Both the position numbers and the translations under genes were made by a program. The notes beneath the pieces are model-generated. The model had not been told where the DNA came from. It did not search any database and saw only the letters and a list, made by a program, of their open reading frames with translations. Positions 19,089-27,902 of a stretch of 64,000 nt of DNA are shown piece by piece. How positions within the stretch are numbered: the first letter of the stretch is position 1; every line of letters starts with the position of its first letter. The DNA is from Glaciimonas sp. PCH181 (GTDB lineage Bacteria > Pseudomonadota > Gammaproteobacteria > Burkholderiales > Burkholderiaceae_D), in assembly GCF_003056055.1 (NCBI RefSeq), contig NZ_PYFP01000001.1, positions 2,480,001 through 2,544,000 of the forward strand. Reading direction: 5' to 3'.

Positions 19089-20131
19089 TAAAGCGCACGC
19101 AGACCGCCATCTGGATAACTAACCTCCCACGTTCCACCTTTTTCTAACGGAGCTGCCAAGATGGTGGGCAAAGCCGGTGTCTTGACAACCACGGGCATGA
19201 TCGGATAGGTCACAGGGCTAAGATTTCCTGATAACGTTTTTGCCAATGCGCGAGCGCAATGCATGATAGGCATAACATACGGCAGCAGCAGGGTTTCAAC
19301 CTCCACACAATCCCCCAATGCATAGATATGCTCCGCACTAGTGCGCAAACAAGCATCGGTAACGATCCCAAGCCCAATGTTAAGCCCGGCGGCGTGAGCA
19401 AGCGCCGTGCGCGGCACCAATCCGATCGCCGAAAGAACCAATCCTACATCGATCACATCACCACCGCGCAGTGATACACGATATCCGTTATCAATACGAT
19501 CAACCGCTACAGGCGCACTGCCCATACGTAATTGGACGCCGATGCCAGCGAGCGAGTCGGTCATTAATTGACCCGCTTGTTCCGGCAGAAATCGACTCAA
19601 CGGCCATGGCGCAGGATCGACCAATACGACTTTAATGCCATGTATTGCCAGGTCATTAGCGAACTCACATCCGATCAAACCAGCGCCCAAAATCGCCACC
19701 CGGCTGACATTGCGAAGCAATCCGTGGAAACGGATGTAATCCGCTAAATCGTTCACCGACACGATGTCGTCGACACCGGTTCCTGACAAATTTGATGTGC
19801 GCTGGTCGGCCCCTAAAGCTAGCACCAAAGCCTGATATTCTCGTTTCTGCTGATTAACTTCGATGGTCCGACCCGTCGGGTCCAATTCTGTCACAGCGCT
19901 AAAGGGCAGTATTTCAGCATCTAACTGCTCGGCCATTTGTATGGCAGAAAAACTAGCAAGTGCTGAGGGGTCTTTTTTCTGCTGTAAAGCCGTAGACAGC
20001 ATCGGTTTAGAGTAAAAACTGCCGCAATCCCGACTAACAATCGTCAATCGGGTGGCGGTATCAAGCTTGCGAAACTCCCTTGCAAACGTGTATCCGGCCA
20101 GACCGCTGCCAACGATTATGATAGGCGGCAT
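18998..20131 (-). CDS. Rubredoxin--NAD(+) reductase-type FAD oxidoreductase
   Basis: 377 aa. The N-terminal FAD-binding fold starts IIIVGSGLAGYTFAREFRKL; an NAD-binding fold with AILGAGLIGCEFAND lies near residue 150; the second FAD motif is HIYALGDCVEV. The overall pattern is that of rubredoxin reductases (AlkT, RubB), which pass electrons from NADH to rubredoxin. A rubredoxin gene lies 48 bp upstream on the same strand, which supports the pairing. It is the last gene of an operon that begins with two small ORFs and a Rieske oxygenase, and it likely feeds that oxygenase. The 3' end overlaps a plus-strand pseudogene frame. Confidence 0.9.
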   Translation of the reverse strand: MPPIIIVGSGLAGYTFAREFRKLDTATRLTIVSRDCGSFYSKPMLSTALQQKKDPSALASFSAIQMAEQLDAEILPFSAVTELDPTGRTIEVNQQKREYQALVLALGADQRTSNLSGTGVDDIVSVNDLADYIRFHGLLRNVSRVAILGAGLIGCEFANDLAIHGIKVVLVDPAPWPLSRFLPEQAGQLMTDSLAGIGVQLRMGSAPVAVDRIDNGYRVSLRGGDVIDVGLVLSAIGLVPRTALAHAAGLNIGLGIVTDACLRTSAEHIYALGDCVEVETLLLPYVMPIMHCARALAKTLSGNLSPVTYPIMPVVVKTPALPTILAAPLEKGGTWEVSYPDGGLRALYHNVDHTLGGFALMGSCVHEKGVLSKQMVA

Positions 20132-20179
20132 AAATAGCTCCCTCCGTCCGTCATAGGTTGCACAGCATAATGAAGGCGC

Positions 20180-20347
20180 TCATGCAATCTCCACCATATC
20201 AAAGTCTGCTTTCCCCACACCGCAATCGGGACACTCCCAACTCTCTGGAACGTCACTCCAACGGGTGCCAGCTACGATTCCGTGATCTGGCATCCCTTCT
20301 CGCTCATCATATTCAAAACCACACACTGCACATTGCCATTTAGTCAT
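20180..20347 (-). CDS. Rubredoxin
   Basis: A 55-aa rubredoxin, easily missed because it is short. It starts [15 protein letters not shown] and has the two iron knuckles C6-x2-C9 (CAVCG) and C39-x2-C42 (CPDCG), with the conserved W37 and the aromatic residues W4, Y13, W30 and F49. It is a small cytosolic one-electron carrier with a single iron. It lies between the Rieske oxygenase gene and a rubredoxin reductase gene, all on the minus strand, so it is very probably the electron shuttle between them. GGTCAAC precedes the ATG, a modest ribosome site. Confidence 0.95.
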   Translation of the reverse strand: MTKWQCAVCGFEYDEREGMPDHGIVAGTRWSDVPESWECPDCGVGKADFDMVEIA

Positions 20348-20379
20348 GTTGACCTTCGATACTTTAAAACTTTTGAGGA

Positions 20380-20409
20380 CCTGATCGCAACATTACGATC
20401 AGGTTTTTT
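20380..20409 (+). terminator. Hairpin with T run, terminator-like on the plus strand
   Basis: A perfect 8-bp stem CCTGATCG / CGATCAGG (20380-20387 and 20396-20403) followed by six T on the plus strand, with a third copy of CGATCAGG at about 20421. Both neighbouring genes are on the minus strand, so the T run is on the wrong side to end the Rieske transcript. It may protect against antisense transcription or act as an RNA-processing stem between the oxygenase and rubredoxin genes. Confidence 0.5.
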
Positions 20410-20450
20410 GCAGCACGAATGCGATCAGGTCATTGACAACACATTCTCGA

Positions 20451-21725
20451 TCACTTCATCGCTTCAGCGACCGTTTCCGCATTGACCCATTTGCGCAAGG
20501 TTTCCTGCATATGTCGAATCATGAATTCGCCGTCCTGCAAATACATCACGTCCTTGGCCCCAGATTCAAGCCCTTTCTGGATGCGCTCGCAGTTGGTCAC
20601 ATCTTCCAATACAATTTCACCCCAACGTGCCGCGTAATGCTCCAGTTGCAACCTGTGCCGTACCGAGGTTGCGGCTGGTATGCGGATGGTCAGAATCCAA
20701 TGCGTCTTATTGTGGGCGACGGGCCAAAATTCATGGGTCCAGTAGCCGCCTGTCGAGTAGTCGATATTAAAATTCGGAAAAATCGCGGTGACGTCTGCCG
20801 ACCAACAGGCTTCTTTGGTCGGATTCACCGCCGGATGGGCTCTTAATTGCAGGACTTCCTCGCTGAAATCACTGCCCAGCAATCCACCGGTGTCGACCTT
20901 GCAAGCTAATCGCTCGACTTCCGAGTTGGGAGGAGGGGCATATTCCGGATTGCCGTAAGCCGACCACGCACAATGCAGACCAAAGGTTTGCCCGCTCAAA
21001 GGCCTTGCATATTTGTTATGCACTGCATGCGAGAAGCCCGGTGCCAGCGTGGCAGGGTGAATTGCCGGCACATGGTAGGACTCCGAGAAGGCGTCCATAA
21101 TCAATTTCCAATTGGCATCAAAGCGCGCCTCGATCACGAGCGTTTGATGATCTTTTCCATAGGGCACTCCAGCGAATGATTCCCCGTAAGACCCTAAAAA
21201 ATCTTTCAGACTAATCTCGGGCTCGCGCTGCATATTAACGAATATCCAGCCCTCCCAAACGTCGGTCGCGATTGCTGTCAGGCCACATTTCTTTTTATTC
21301 AGATCAAAGAAATTTTTATGGTCCGGCACACCCGCCAAACTCCCATCGCTCTGATATGTCCAGCCGTGATAAGCACAACGAAAACGACTACTTTCCCCAC
21401 AATCATCCGTTACAACCAAGTTGCCTCGATGAGAACACACATTGTGGAAGGCCTGTACTTTCCCTTCCTCATTGCGTGTGACCAACACCGATGCTTTACA
21501 TATCTCAATTTCCTTAACGAAATAACTATCTTTTTGAGGAAGTTGATCAATCCGGCCTACGTGCAACCAAGATCTGCCAAAAACGCGCTTTCTTTCCAGT
21601 TCAAAAAATTCCGGCGAGATGTACGAATCTACAGCGACCGGTCCGGTTCCCAAGCCCGACGCTAGCGTAAAACTGTCCTTGGCACCGGCTTCGCCCGTAT
21701 GTGCCCCCATTACCATGTCGTTCAT
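20451..21725 (-). CDS. Rieske non-haem iron oxygenase, alpha subunit (substrate unknown)
   Basis: 424 aa from ATG 21725, which has GGAGAGA before it and overlaps the upstream stop by 4 bp (ATGA). The Rieske 2Fe-2S site is C97-S-H99 and C117-A-Y-H120. The catalytic iron site shows DAFSESYHVPAIH with H218 and H223, and the third acidic ligand should lie in the C-terminal third. The residue that usually bridges the two metal sites is Glu (E215), as in carnitine-type enzymes, not Asp. No beta subunit, ferredoxin or ferredoxin reductase is adjacent; rubredoxin and its reductase follow instead. Its promoter resembles the phenol operon promoter, so an aromatic or phenol-derived substrate is inferred. 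Confidence 0.9.
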   Translation of the reverse strand: MNDMVMGAHTGEAGAKDSFTLASGLGTGPVAVDSYISPEFFELERKRVFGRSWLHVGRIDQLPQKDSYFVKEIEICKASVLVTRNEEGKVQAFHNVCSHRGNLVVTDDCGESSRFRCAYHGWTYQSDGSLAGVPDHKNFFDLNKKKCGLTAIATDVWEGWIFVNMQREPEISLKDFLGSYGESFAGVPYGKDHQTLVIEARFDANWKLIMDAFSESYHVPAIHPATLAPGFSHAVHNKYARPLSGQTFGLHCAWSAYGNPEYAPPPNSEVERLACKVDTGGLLGSDFSEEVLQLRAHPAVNPTKEACWSADVTAIFPNFNIDYSTGGYWTHEFWPVAHNKTHWILTIRIPAATSVRHRLQLEHYAARWGEIVLEDVTNCERIQKGLESGAKDVMYLQDGEFMIRHMQETLRKWVNAETVAEAMK

Positions 21726-22126
21726 AACTGTCTCTCCGTTATCTTGATGATTTTTTGCCGATCCCGCGCGCGTTCGCCACCGCCATACGGCCACGGTCCT
21801 TTAGACACATGCAAGTCACTCCGTAACTGCGCATGGTGAGCCCGGGGCTGACCGTGCATCTCGACAGCCATCGCAGCATGGGCAATAGCCAAAACAAGCT
21901 TGAAGAGGCATGCGGCATCTTGCGGCATGTCGTCAAATGCAAACTGATCGAGGTAACTGATCGCGTCTTCCGCTCTCGCAAGCATCTGGTCATAGAAATG
22001 TTGAATTTCCTCCATCGAGGCCTTGGAGCGCTGTTGCCAGCGTTCGTCATTCGTGTCGCGCACCCAATACGCAACGAATGGCGCCAAGTCTTCAAATCCT
22101 GCAGGTAAAAGCTGAGGAGAAGTCAT
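21722..22126 (-). CDS. Hypothetical protein coupled to the Rieske oxygenase
   Basis: 134 aa, no domain I can name. The middle (MEEIQHFYDQMLARAEDAIS, then CLFKLVLAIAHAAMAVEMHG) looks all-helical with a hydrophobic helix containing His residues; the C-terminal 25 residues are strongly basic. The start ATG overlaps the stop of the 56-aa ORF and its own stop overlaps the Rieske start, both ATGA, so the three are translationally coupled. It may be an accessory or small structural subunit of the oxygenase, which is inference from coupling alone. Confidence 0.75.
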   Translation of the reverse strand: MTSPQLLPAGFEDLAPFVAYWVRDTNDERWQQRSKASMEEIQHFYDQMLARAEDAISYLDQFAFDDMPQDAACLFKLVLAIAHAAMAVEMHGQPRAHHAQLRSDLHVSKGPWPYGGGERARDRQKIIKITERQL

Positions 22127-22293
22127 CGTTCAATCCCCTTGTCGCAACACGGCATCTCGGCAATCCATCGACCGACCAGACGCGACATTCGCGTAGCGTC
22201 TCCTGACAGACTTCCTGATTTAACGCTTTTCTGGTCCGCATTTTCGGGCCTTGATTCGGCCGCACCTGCGTGCAATAAATCTCTATTCAACAT
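22123..22293 (-). CDS. Small ORF (56 aa) at the head of the Rieske operon
   Basis: 56 codons from ATG 22293, preceded by a strong ribosome site (GAGGAGA with 7-nt spacing). It starts MLNRDLLHAGAAESRPENAD and ends with a Cys pair (MPCCDKG). There is no recognised domain. The TGA overlaps the next ATG (ATGA), so it could serve as a coupling leader for the downstream genes or be a genuine small protein. The strong ribosome site and exact coupling are why I call it. It is the first gene after the -24/-12 promoter at 22458-22475. Confidence 0.65.
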   Translation of the reverse strand: MLNRDLLHAGAAESRPENADQKSVKSGSLSGDATRMSRLVGRWIAEMPCCDKGIER

Positions 22294-22457
22294 TGTTATC
22301 GTCTCCTCGTAAATGACTGATCTTCAATCGATCTATATTTATTTTTCTGAAGGCGCATAAAGACACCCCATATTCCTGCACACTTCCACAAACCGTTCTT
22401 ACCATTTGCTCAAACAACGTTACTTTTTTCAAATCGTTTGTGACTATACGACAAAGC

Positions 22458-22475
22458 TAGCATTAACTATACCAA
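22458..22475 (-). promoter_or_regulatory. Sigma-54 (-24/-12) promoter of the Rieske operon
   Basis: Read on the minus strand it is TTGGTATAGTTAATGCTA, with GG and GC separated by exactly 10 bp as sigma-54 requires. It matches the phenol-operon promoter (TTGGTACAGTTGTTGCTA) at 15 of 18 positions. It lies about 165 bp upstream of the first ORF. Confidence 0.7.
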
Positions 22476-22528
22476 CCAGTAAGGCATTGATTTTTTTCGG
22501 TTTTTTTTAATATAAGATTTTTTTTTGT

Positions 22529-22558
22529 GCAATACGTGACGCTTACGTCAGTCAATTG
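22529..22558. promoter_or_regulatory. Putative activator site (UAS) of the Rieske operon
   Basis: The plus strand carries ACGTGACGCTTACGTCAGTCAATTG, containing an inverted TGACG/CGTCA core. The stretch ACGTGACGCTT-CGTCA is shared with the region upstream of the phenol hydroxylase operon. The centre is about 80 bp from the -12 element, the same as there. A DmpR-type activator binding both is inferred. Confidence 0.6.
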
Positions 22559-22611
22559 CTGCCTCTATGACGAATTCGTCGGGTTGGCTATCCGCAGTGT
22601 CTCAACCTCAC

Positions 22612-24651
22612 TTACTGCGCGACCAGCCGTAATAACTGCGTGCCATCCGCGACCTGATCGCCCACTTCAAACAGTATTTCCTCAATCACGCCCGCGCCAG
22701 GTGCTGAAATGGTGTGTTCCATTTTCATCGCTTCCATCACCAATAACGGCGCACCCTGTTCGACGGTATTGCCTTTCCTGACGTGAATGGCGACGATTTT
22801 GCCCGGCATCGGGGCAGTCAGGCGACCGCCTTCGATTTCGGCTTCCCCGGCATGTGCCATTGGGTCGGTATAGACCAGCGTGGTATGGGTGCCTGCGGTA
22901 AAGATATGAAACGTGTCGGCTTCACGTACCACCGTGCCGCGTACCGTTTGACCGTCCAGTGTCAGGGTGAAATTCTTGCCAGCATTGCCTGACGTTTGAT
23001 CATTCTCCTTCTGGGCCACGATGCGTATTACGGCGCTATTCGCACTGGTATTGATGGTGTAGTGCGTCCGGTGATAACCGATGTGAAGCGCATAATGTTG
23101 CGCTTCATTAGCGTAGGTGACTGCACGCTGCAAGACGCTATTAAGACGCCAACCGGTGGTAGCGGACCATGGATTCGCGGCGTTGGTGGTGCGCTGTTCG
23201 GCATCGAGCAACGCGGCGCTTGCCAGCGCCAGCACGGGTAATGAGGCCACCGGCGTGGGTGGAAACAAGACCTCCTGATTACGCTCTATTAATCCGGTAT
23301 CCAGATCAGCTGTTGAGAATGCGGTGCTGCCGATCAAGCGTTGCAGAAACGCAATATTAGTCGCCACGCCGACGACTTGATATTCCGCCAGTGCCTGCGC
23401 CATGCGTGCCAAGGCTTCGGCGCGGGTCGCGCCCCAAACAATCAGCTTGGCGATCATCGGATCATAAAAAGGTGAAATTGTGTCACCTTCACGCACGCCG
23501 GAATCAATCCGAACGGCCACTGGCTGGTTATTGTCCGGATTGTCGTTGCGGGTAAAAGTGACCGCTGACGGCGTGCGCACATGGCGCAAAATGCCGATCG
23601 ACGGCAAAAAGCCTTTGTCCGGATTTTCTGCATAAATCCGCGCTTCAATTGCATGACCGTTGATCTGCAATTGCGCTTGCGTCAATGGCAGCGGTTCGCC
23701 CGCTGCGACCCGTAATTGCCACTCGACCAGATCGGTACCGGAAATCATTTCGGTCACCGGATGCTCGACTTGTAACCGCGTGTTCATTTCCATGAAGTAG
23801 AACGCGCCGTCCTGATTGACGATGAATTCCACCGTCCCCGCGCCGACATAGCTGACCGCCTTGGCTGCGGTGACCGCCGCGTGACCCATGGCACTGCGGC
23901 GTTGGTCGCTCATACCCGGTGCCGGGGCTTCTTCAAGCACTTTTTGATGGCGGCGCTGCACCGAACAATCGCGTTCAAACAGATAGACACACTCACCCTG
24001 CTGATCGGCAAATACCTGAATTTCGATATGGCGGGGGCGGTTCAAATACTTTTCGACCAACACCTTATCATCGCCAAAGCTGCTGATTGCTTCGCGCTTG
24101 CAAGAGACCAACGCGTCCTTGAAGTCAGCACTTTTTTCAACGATGCGCATGCCTTTGCCGCCACCGCCAGCGCTGGCCTTGAGCAAGACCGGATAGCCCA
24201 TGCTGTCAGCTTGCGTGTGCAAAAAGTCCGCGTCCTGCCTCTCGCCGTGGTAACCCGGCACCAATGGCACATCGGCCTGTTCCATCAAGGTTTTAGCGGC
24301 GGACTTGGAGCCCATCGCATCAATCGCCGATGCCGGCGGGCCGATAAAGACGATACCTGCGGTTTCGCAAGAGCGGGCAAAGGCCGCGTTTTCCGACAGA
24401 AAGCCATAGCCGGGATGGATCGCCTGCGCGCCGGTCGCTAACGCCACGGCCAGAATCACGTCCGCTTTCAAATAACTATCGCGGGCCGCGGACGGGCCGA
24501 TCAGTACCGCCTCATCGCACATCGCCACATGCTTGGCGTGGGCGTCGGCTTCGGAGTAAACGGCGACCGTTTGTATGCCCAAACGACGGGCGGTGGCGGC
24601 GACGCGGCAAGCGATTTCGCCACGATTGGCGATTAGGATTTTGGTGAACAT
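22612..24651 (-). CDS. liuD: Methylcrotonyl-CoA carboxylase-type biotin carboxylase/BCCP subunit
   Basis: 679 aa. A biotin carboxylase half starts MFTKILIANRGEIACRV, includes ATP-grasp signatures (KASAGGGGKGMRIV, FIVNQDGAFYFMEMNTRLQVE) and catalytic residues around EHPVTEMISGTD. A linker leads to a C-terminal biotinyl domain with the lysine in VMEAMKMEHTI. Paired with the carboxyltransferase gene just upstream, it would carboxylate 3-methylcrotonyl-CoA in leucine breakdown. Geranyl-CoA carboxylase (AtuF) has the same architecture and cannot be excluded. The other leucine genes (ivd, liuC, liuE) are not in the window. Confidence 0.85.
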   Translation of the reverse strand: MFTKILIANRGEIACRVAATARRLGIQTVAVYSEADAHAKHVAMCDEAVLIGPSAARDSYLKADVILAVALATGAQAIHPGYGFLSENAAFARSCETAGIVFIGPPASAIDAMGSKSAAKTLMEQADVPLVPGYHGERQDADFLHTQADSMGYPVLLKASAGGGGKGMRIVEKSADFKDALVSCKREAISSFGDDKVLVEKYLNRPRHIEIQVFADQQGECVYLFERDCSVQRRHQKVLEEAPAPGMSDQRRSAMGHAAVTAAKAVSYVGAGTVEFIVNQDGAFYFMEMNTRLQVEHPVTEMISGTDLVEWQLRVAAGEPLPLTQAQLQINGHAIEARIYAENPDKGFLPSIGILRHVRTPSAVTFTRNDNPDNNQPVAVRIDSGVREGDTISPFYDPMIAKLIVWGATRAEALARMAQALAEYQVVGVATNIAFLQRLIGSTAFSTADLDTGLIERNQEVLFPPTPVASLPVLALASAALLDAEQRTTNAANPWSATTGWRLNSVLQRAVTYANEAQHYALHIGYHRTHYTINTSANSAVIRIVAQKENDQTSGNAGKNFTLTLDGQTVRGTVVREADTFHIFTAGTHTTLVYTDPMAHAGEAEIEGGRLTAPMPGKIVAIHVRKGNTVEQGAPLLVMEAMKMEHTISAPGAGVIEEILFEVGDQVADGTQLLRLVAQ

Positions 24652-24741
24652 GGCGTACTTTCGAGAAGAATAGGCGTGGTGGCGAAGGATGGCTAAACTG
24701 CGATGAGGTCCGAGAATTAATTCCGGATTTACATCCGCGCA

Positions 24742-26349
24742 CTACATCCTAAATACGCCAAATGTCGTCTTCCGAATTGGCGCATTTAACGCCGCACTCA
24801 GTCCCAATCCCAGCACCGTCCGGGTATCGGCCGGATCGATCACGCCATCGTCCCATAAGCGTGCGCTGGCGTAATACGGATGACCTTGCACCTCGTACTG
24901 ATCCTTGATCGGTTGCTTGAACACGGCTTCTTGGTCCGCACTCCAGCTACCGCCTTTGGCCTCGATGCCGTCGCGTTTTACGGTTGCCAATACGCCGGCG
25001 GCCTGCTCGCCGCCCATGACCGAAATCCGGGCATTCGGCCACATCCATAAGAAACGCGGCGCGAAAGCGCGTCCGCACATGCCGTAGTTACCGGCACCAA
25101 AACTGCCACCGATGATGACAGTGAATTTCGGCACCGCAGCAGTTGAAACGGCGGTGACCATCTTGGCACCGTTGCGGGCAATGCCCTCGTTCTCGTATTT
25201 TTGTCCGACCATAAAACCATTGATATTTTGCAGGAACACCAGCGGAATCTTGCGCTGGCAGCATAGTTCGATAAAGTGCGTGCCTTTGAGCGCGGACTCA
25301 GAAAATAAAATGCCGTTGTTGGCGATGATCCCGACCGGAATGCCGTGAATATGCGCAAAGCCGCACACCAGCGTGGTGCCATAGCGCGCTTTGAATTCAT
25401 CGAATTCACTACCGTCAACAATCCGCGCAATGACTTCGCGCACATCAAATGGTTTTCTGGCGTCGGTCGGAATGATGCCGTACAGTTCCTCTGCGGCAAA
25501 CAATGGTGCTACCGGTTCACGCAATGCCATCTGCGATACTTTAGTACGATTCAAATGCGAGACGATGGTGCGCGCCAGCGACAGCGCGTGCAAATCATTT
25601 TGTGCCAGATGATCGGCCACACCGGATAAACGCGTGTGCACATCACCACCGCCCAACTCTTCGGCGCTGACGATCTCACCGGTTGCGGCCTTAACCAACG
25701 GCGGTCCGGCCAGAAAGATGGTGCCCTGTTCCTTGACGATAATCGATTCATCGCTCATCGCCGGCACATACGCGCCCCCTGCGGTACACGATCCCATGAC
25801 CACGGCAATTTGCGGAATGCCCTTGGCCGACAAATTAGCCTGATTATAAAAAATCCGTCCAAAATGATCGCGGTCGGGAAAAACCTTATCCTGGTTCGGC
25901 AAATTAGCGCCGCCCGAATCCACCAAATAAATACAAGGCAAATTGTTCTGATCAGCAATCTCTTGCGCCCGCAAATGCTTCTTGACGGTCATCGGATAAT
26001 AAGTACCGCCCTTGACAGTGGCGTCGTTACAGACGATCACGCATTCCAGCCCGCTGACACGTCCGATACCGGTGATGAGACCGGCTGATGGGGCTACGTT
26101 GTCGTACATTGCATATGCCGCCAACTGCGAGAATTCCAGAAACGGCGTGCCAGGGTCAAGCAGCATCTGCACCCGGTCACGCGGCAGCAATTTACCACGT
26201 GCAACGTGTTTAGCGCTGGCTGCGACACCGCCACCTTCGGCAATCCGGGCAACCTTAGCGTGCAGATCGTCGACAATTAATTGCATAGCGGCACTGTTGG
26301 CGTTGAAATCGTAGGAGCGGGGGGATAGTTTTGAAGTGAGAATTGTCAT
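24742..26349 (-). CDS. liuB: Methylcrotonyl-CoA carboxylase-type carboxyltransferase subunit
   Basis: 535 aa, the exact length of LiuB/MccB. Family stretches include GNDATV-like [40 protein letters not shown] and [16 protein letters not shown] with the oxyanion-hole glycines, ending GVFRM as in Pseudomonas LiuB. It transfers the carboxyl group from biotin to the enoyl-CoA. The biotin subunit starts 90 bp downstream. It sits in the same direction as the DUF1329 gene 219 bp upstream, but a hairpin lies between, so it may have its own promoter. Confidence 0.88.
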   Translation of the reverse strand: MTILTSKLSPRSYDFNANSAAMQLIVDDLHAKVARIAEGGGVAASAKHVARGKLLPRDRVQMLLDPGTPFLEFSQLAAYAMYDNVAPSAGLITGIGRVSGLECVIVCNDATVKGGTYYPMTVKKHLRAQEIADQNNLPCIYLVDSGGANLPNQDKVFPDRDHFGRIFYNQANLSAKGIPQIAVVMGSCTAGGAYVPAMSDESIIVKEQGTIFLAGPPLVKAATGEIVSAEELGGGDVHTRLSGVADHLAQNDLHALSLARTIVSHLNRTKVSQMALREPVAPLFAAEELYGIIPTDARKPFDVREVIARIVDGSEFDEFKARYGTTLVCGFAHIHGIPVGIIANNGILFSESALKGTHFIELCCQRKIPLVFLQNINGFMVGQKYENEGIARNGAKMVTAVSTAAVPKFTVIIGGSFGAGNYGMCGRAFAPRFLWMWPNARISVMGGEQAAGVLATVKRDGIEAKGGSWSADQEAVFKQPIKDQYEVQGHPYYASARLWDDGVIDPADTRTVLGLGLSAALNAPIRKTTFGVFRM

Positions 26350-26526
26350 GGTAGGTATTTAATTATTTTGTGTATCTGCGAGCCCTATCAAATCAACGCA
26401 GAAAAATTCAAGTCGTGTAGGTTTGTATCGCGCTATAGACCACACAGGCCAAATCGGATGACTACAATCGTGATAAAACTGACTCGGTCGTCAGGGGGAC
26501 ACGCGCGAATAGGAATACTGAACGGA

Positions 26527-26557
26527 CTCTGCGCCACCAAAAAAAATCGGCGCAGAG
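26527..26557. terminator. Perfect hairpin between the DUF1329 gene and the carboxylase genes
   Basis: A 9-bp perfect stem CTCTGCGCC / GGCGCAGAG with a 13-nt A/T-rich loop, 12 bp after the DUF1329 stop. On the minus strand no T run follows, so it is a transcript-end or mRNA-stability structure rather than a textbook terminator. Confidence 0.5.
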
Positions 26558-26568
26558 CTTATCCGCTT

Positions 26569-27882
26569 TTACTGCAATGTTTCGAGAATATCTGCGTTGA
26601 AGGTTGTCGCGTTCAGCCCGGTATCATTGACACCTGGCGTCATATAAAACGTCACGTGCTGGGCCTTAAGATCTGCGTATTCACCACCGGCAACTGAAAT
26701 ATATTTCATGCCCGACTTGGCTCCGCGACGTTGCTCGAAGTGATAGTTCTGCCAACGCCAAAATTCTCCTTTTTTATCGTAAGCTTCGCCGTAATAAATA
26801 ACATTGGTATTCACATCTTCATACACGATTTTCTTGCTGTATGGATGCTCAGGAGGTGGAGTTCCCTCAACGACCCACACTTCAACAGGCGTCACGCCTT
26901 GCACTGATTGGGCAATCGGATCGCTGTAGTCAATTTGCGGCCATTCTCCAGCTGTTCCGGCTTTAGATGTCACTCGCGCTGCATTGACCTTTGAGTAGTC
27001 GATATTGGCAAGAATCCAGCGTTTTCCGAGCAGTTTGATGGATTTATATTTCGAAGGACGCGAGTTCCAGATGTTGATATCGTCATTAATAAAATCGAAA
27101 CCGCCGACGTTATCCATCCACGCATTTCCCGATAGTCGACGAATGCGTCGCGCAGATTTAATATACGCCCACTGATCATCCGGTTTACCGGCAATGTCAT
27201 ATTGCGTTGTAAATGTACCGACACCCTTCAGATCTTGCGGCGTTAAAGCAACCAAAACCAACTTGTTCAGCACATCTTTATCGGAAAACGCACTATCGCC
27301 ATCCCACAAGCGTCCCTTGTTATAAATCCGTTGATAGGTCCAGCGTGAACTGGATTCATAACCACTTTTATTCGCCAATGTGAACATCACATCTTGATTA
27401 ATATCCGATCCGGTTGACGCGCCATAATAGTAATTCCAGATGACTTTATCGCCGGCAAAAGGATCTGCCGGATCGATGTCTGGAAACGGCTTGCCTGCCA
27501 CGTAGCCGGTTACTTCTCGCGTCTGAGTATTAAATTTAACCTGCCCTGAATATTTTTTTGTGGCCTCCCAATACTTTGCATCCAGCACGAGCGGCGGGCT
27601 TTTTACTAAGGGATATTTTTTGTTGTGATTACGCACAAACCACGCCATCTTTTCGGTCAGAAGATCACTAATCTTATGGCCCATAAAGGTGTCGTTCTGG
27701 ATACTGTCAATGTTGGCTTTGCTAATGACAGTACCCTCGGGTAATTCTGCCGCAAATAGCGGCGAACTCATTGCGAGCAAGCTAGCTACCAACAGGGCTT
27801 TGGGATATCGCAAATTAGGGATAGGCATTATTTTAGTTCTCTTTTTTGAAACGCATGAATCAAACAGGGCGATGTTATGCAT
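26569..27882 (-). CDS. DUF1329 family outer-envelope protein
   Basis: 437 aa from ATG 27882, which has AAGGAAA just upstream; an internal ATG at 27828 would start a cleaner signal peptide ending SSPLFAAE. The mature part matches DUF1329: LPEGTVISKANIDSI at the start, and the VWVVEGTPPPEHPYSKKIVYED and WRWQNYHFEQRRG regions near the C-terminus. DUF1329 proteins resemble the lipoprotein-localisation (LolB) fold and co-occur with DUF1302 and RND/MMPL transporters beside catabolic genes for hydrophobic compounds. Role in uptake or export is inferred from this context. Confidence 0.88.
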   Translation of the reverse strand: MHNIALFDSCVSKKRTKIMPIPNLRYPKALLVASLLAMSSPLFAAELPEGTVISKANIDSIQNDTFMGHKISDLLTEKMAWFVRNHNKKYPLVKSPPLVLDAKYWEATKKYSGQVKFNTQTREVTGYVAGKPFPDIDPADPFAGDKVIWNYYYGASTGSDINQDVMFTLANKSGYESSSRWTYQRIYNKGRLWDGDSAFSDKDVLNKLVLVALTPQDLKGVGTFTTQYDIAGKPDDQWAYIKSARRIRRLSGNAWMDNVGGFDFINDDINIWNSRPSKYKSIKLLGKRWILANIDYSKVNAARVTSKAGTAGEWPQIDYSDPIAQSVQGVTPVEVWVVEGTPPPEHPYSKKIVYEDVNTNVIYYGEAYDKKGEFWRWQNYHFEQRRGAKSGMKYISVAGGEYADLKAQHVTFYMTPGVNDTGLNATTFNADILETLQ

Positions 27883-27902
27883 TGCGGATTTCCTTTTCTT
27901 TA

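Noticed and set aside
20158..20343. 61-codon plus-strand frame
   Set aside because: It is the complement of the rubredoxin gene, which has a clear two-knuckle iron site.
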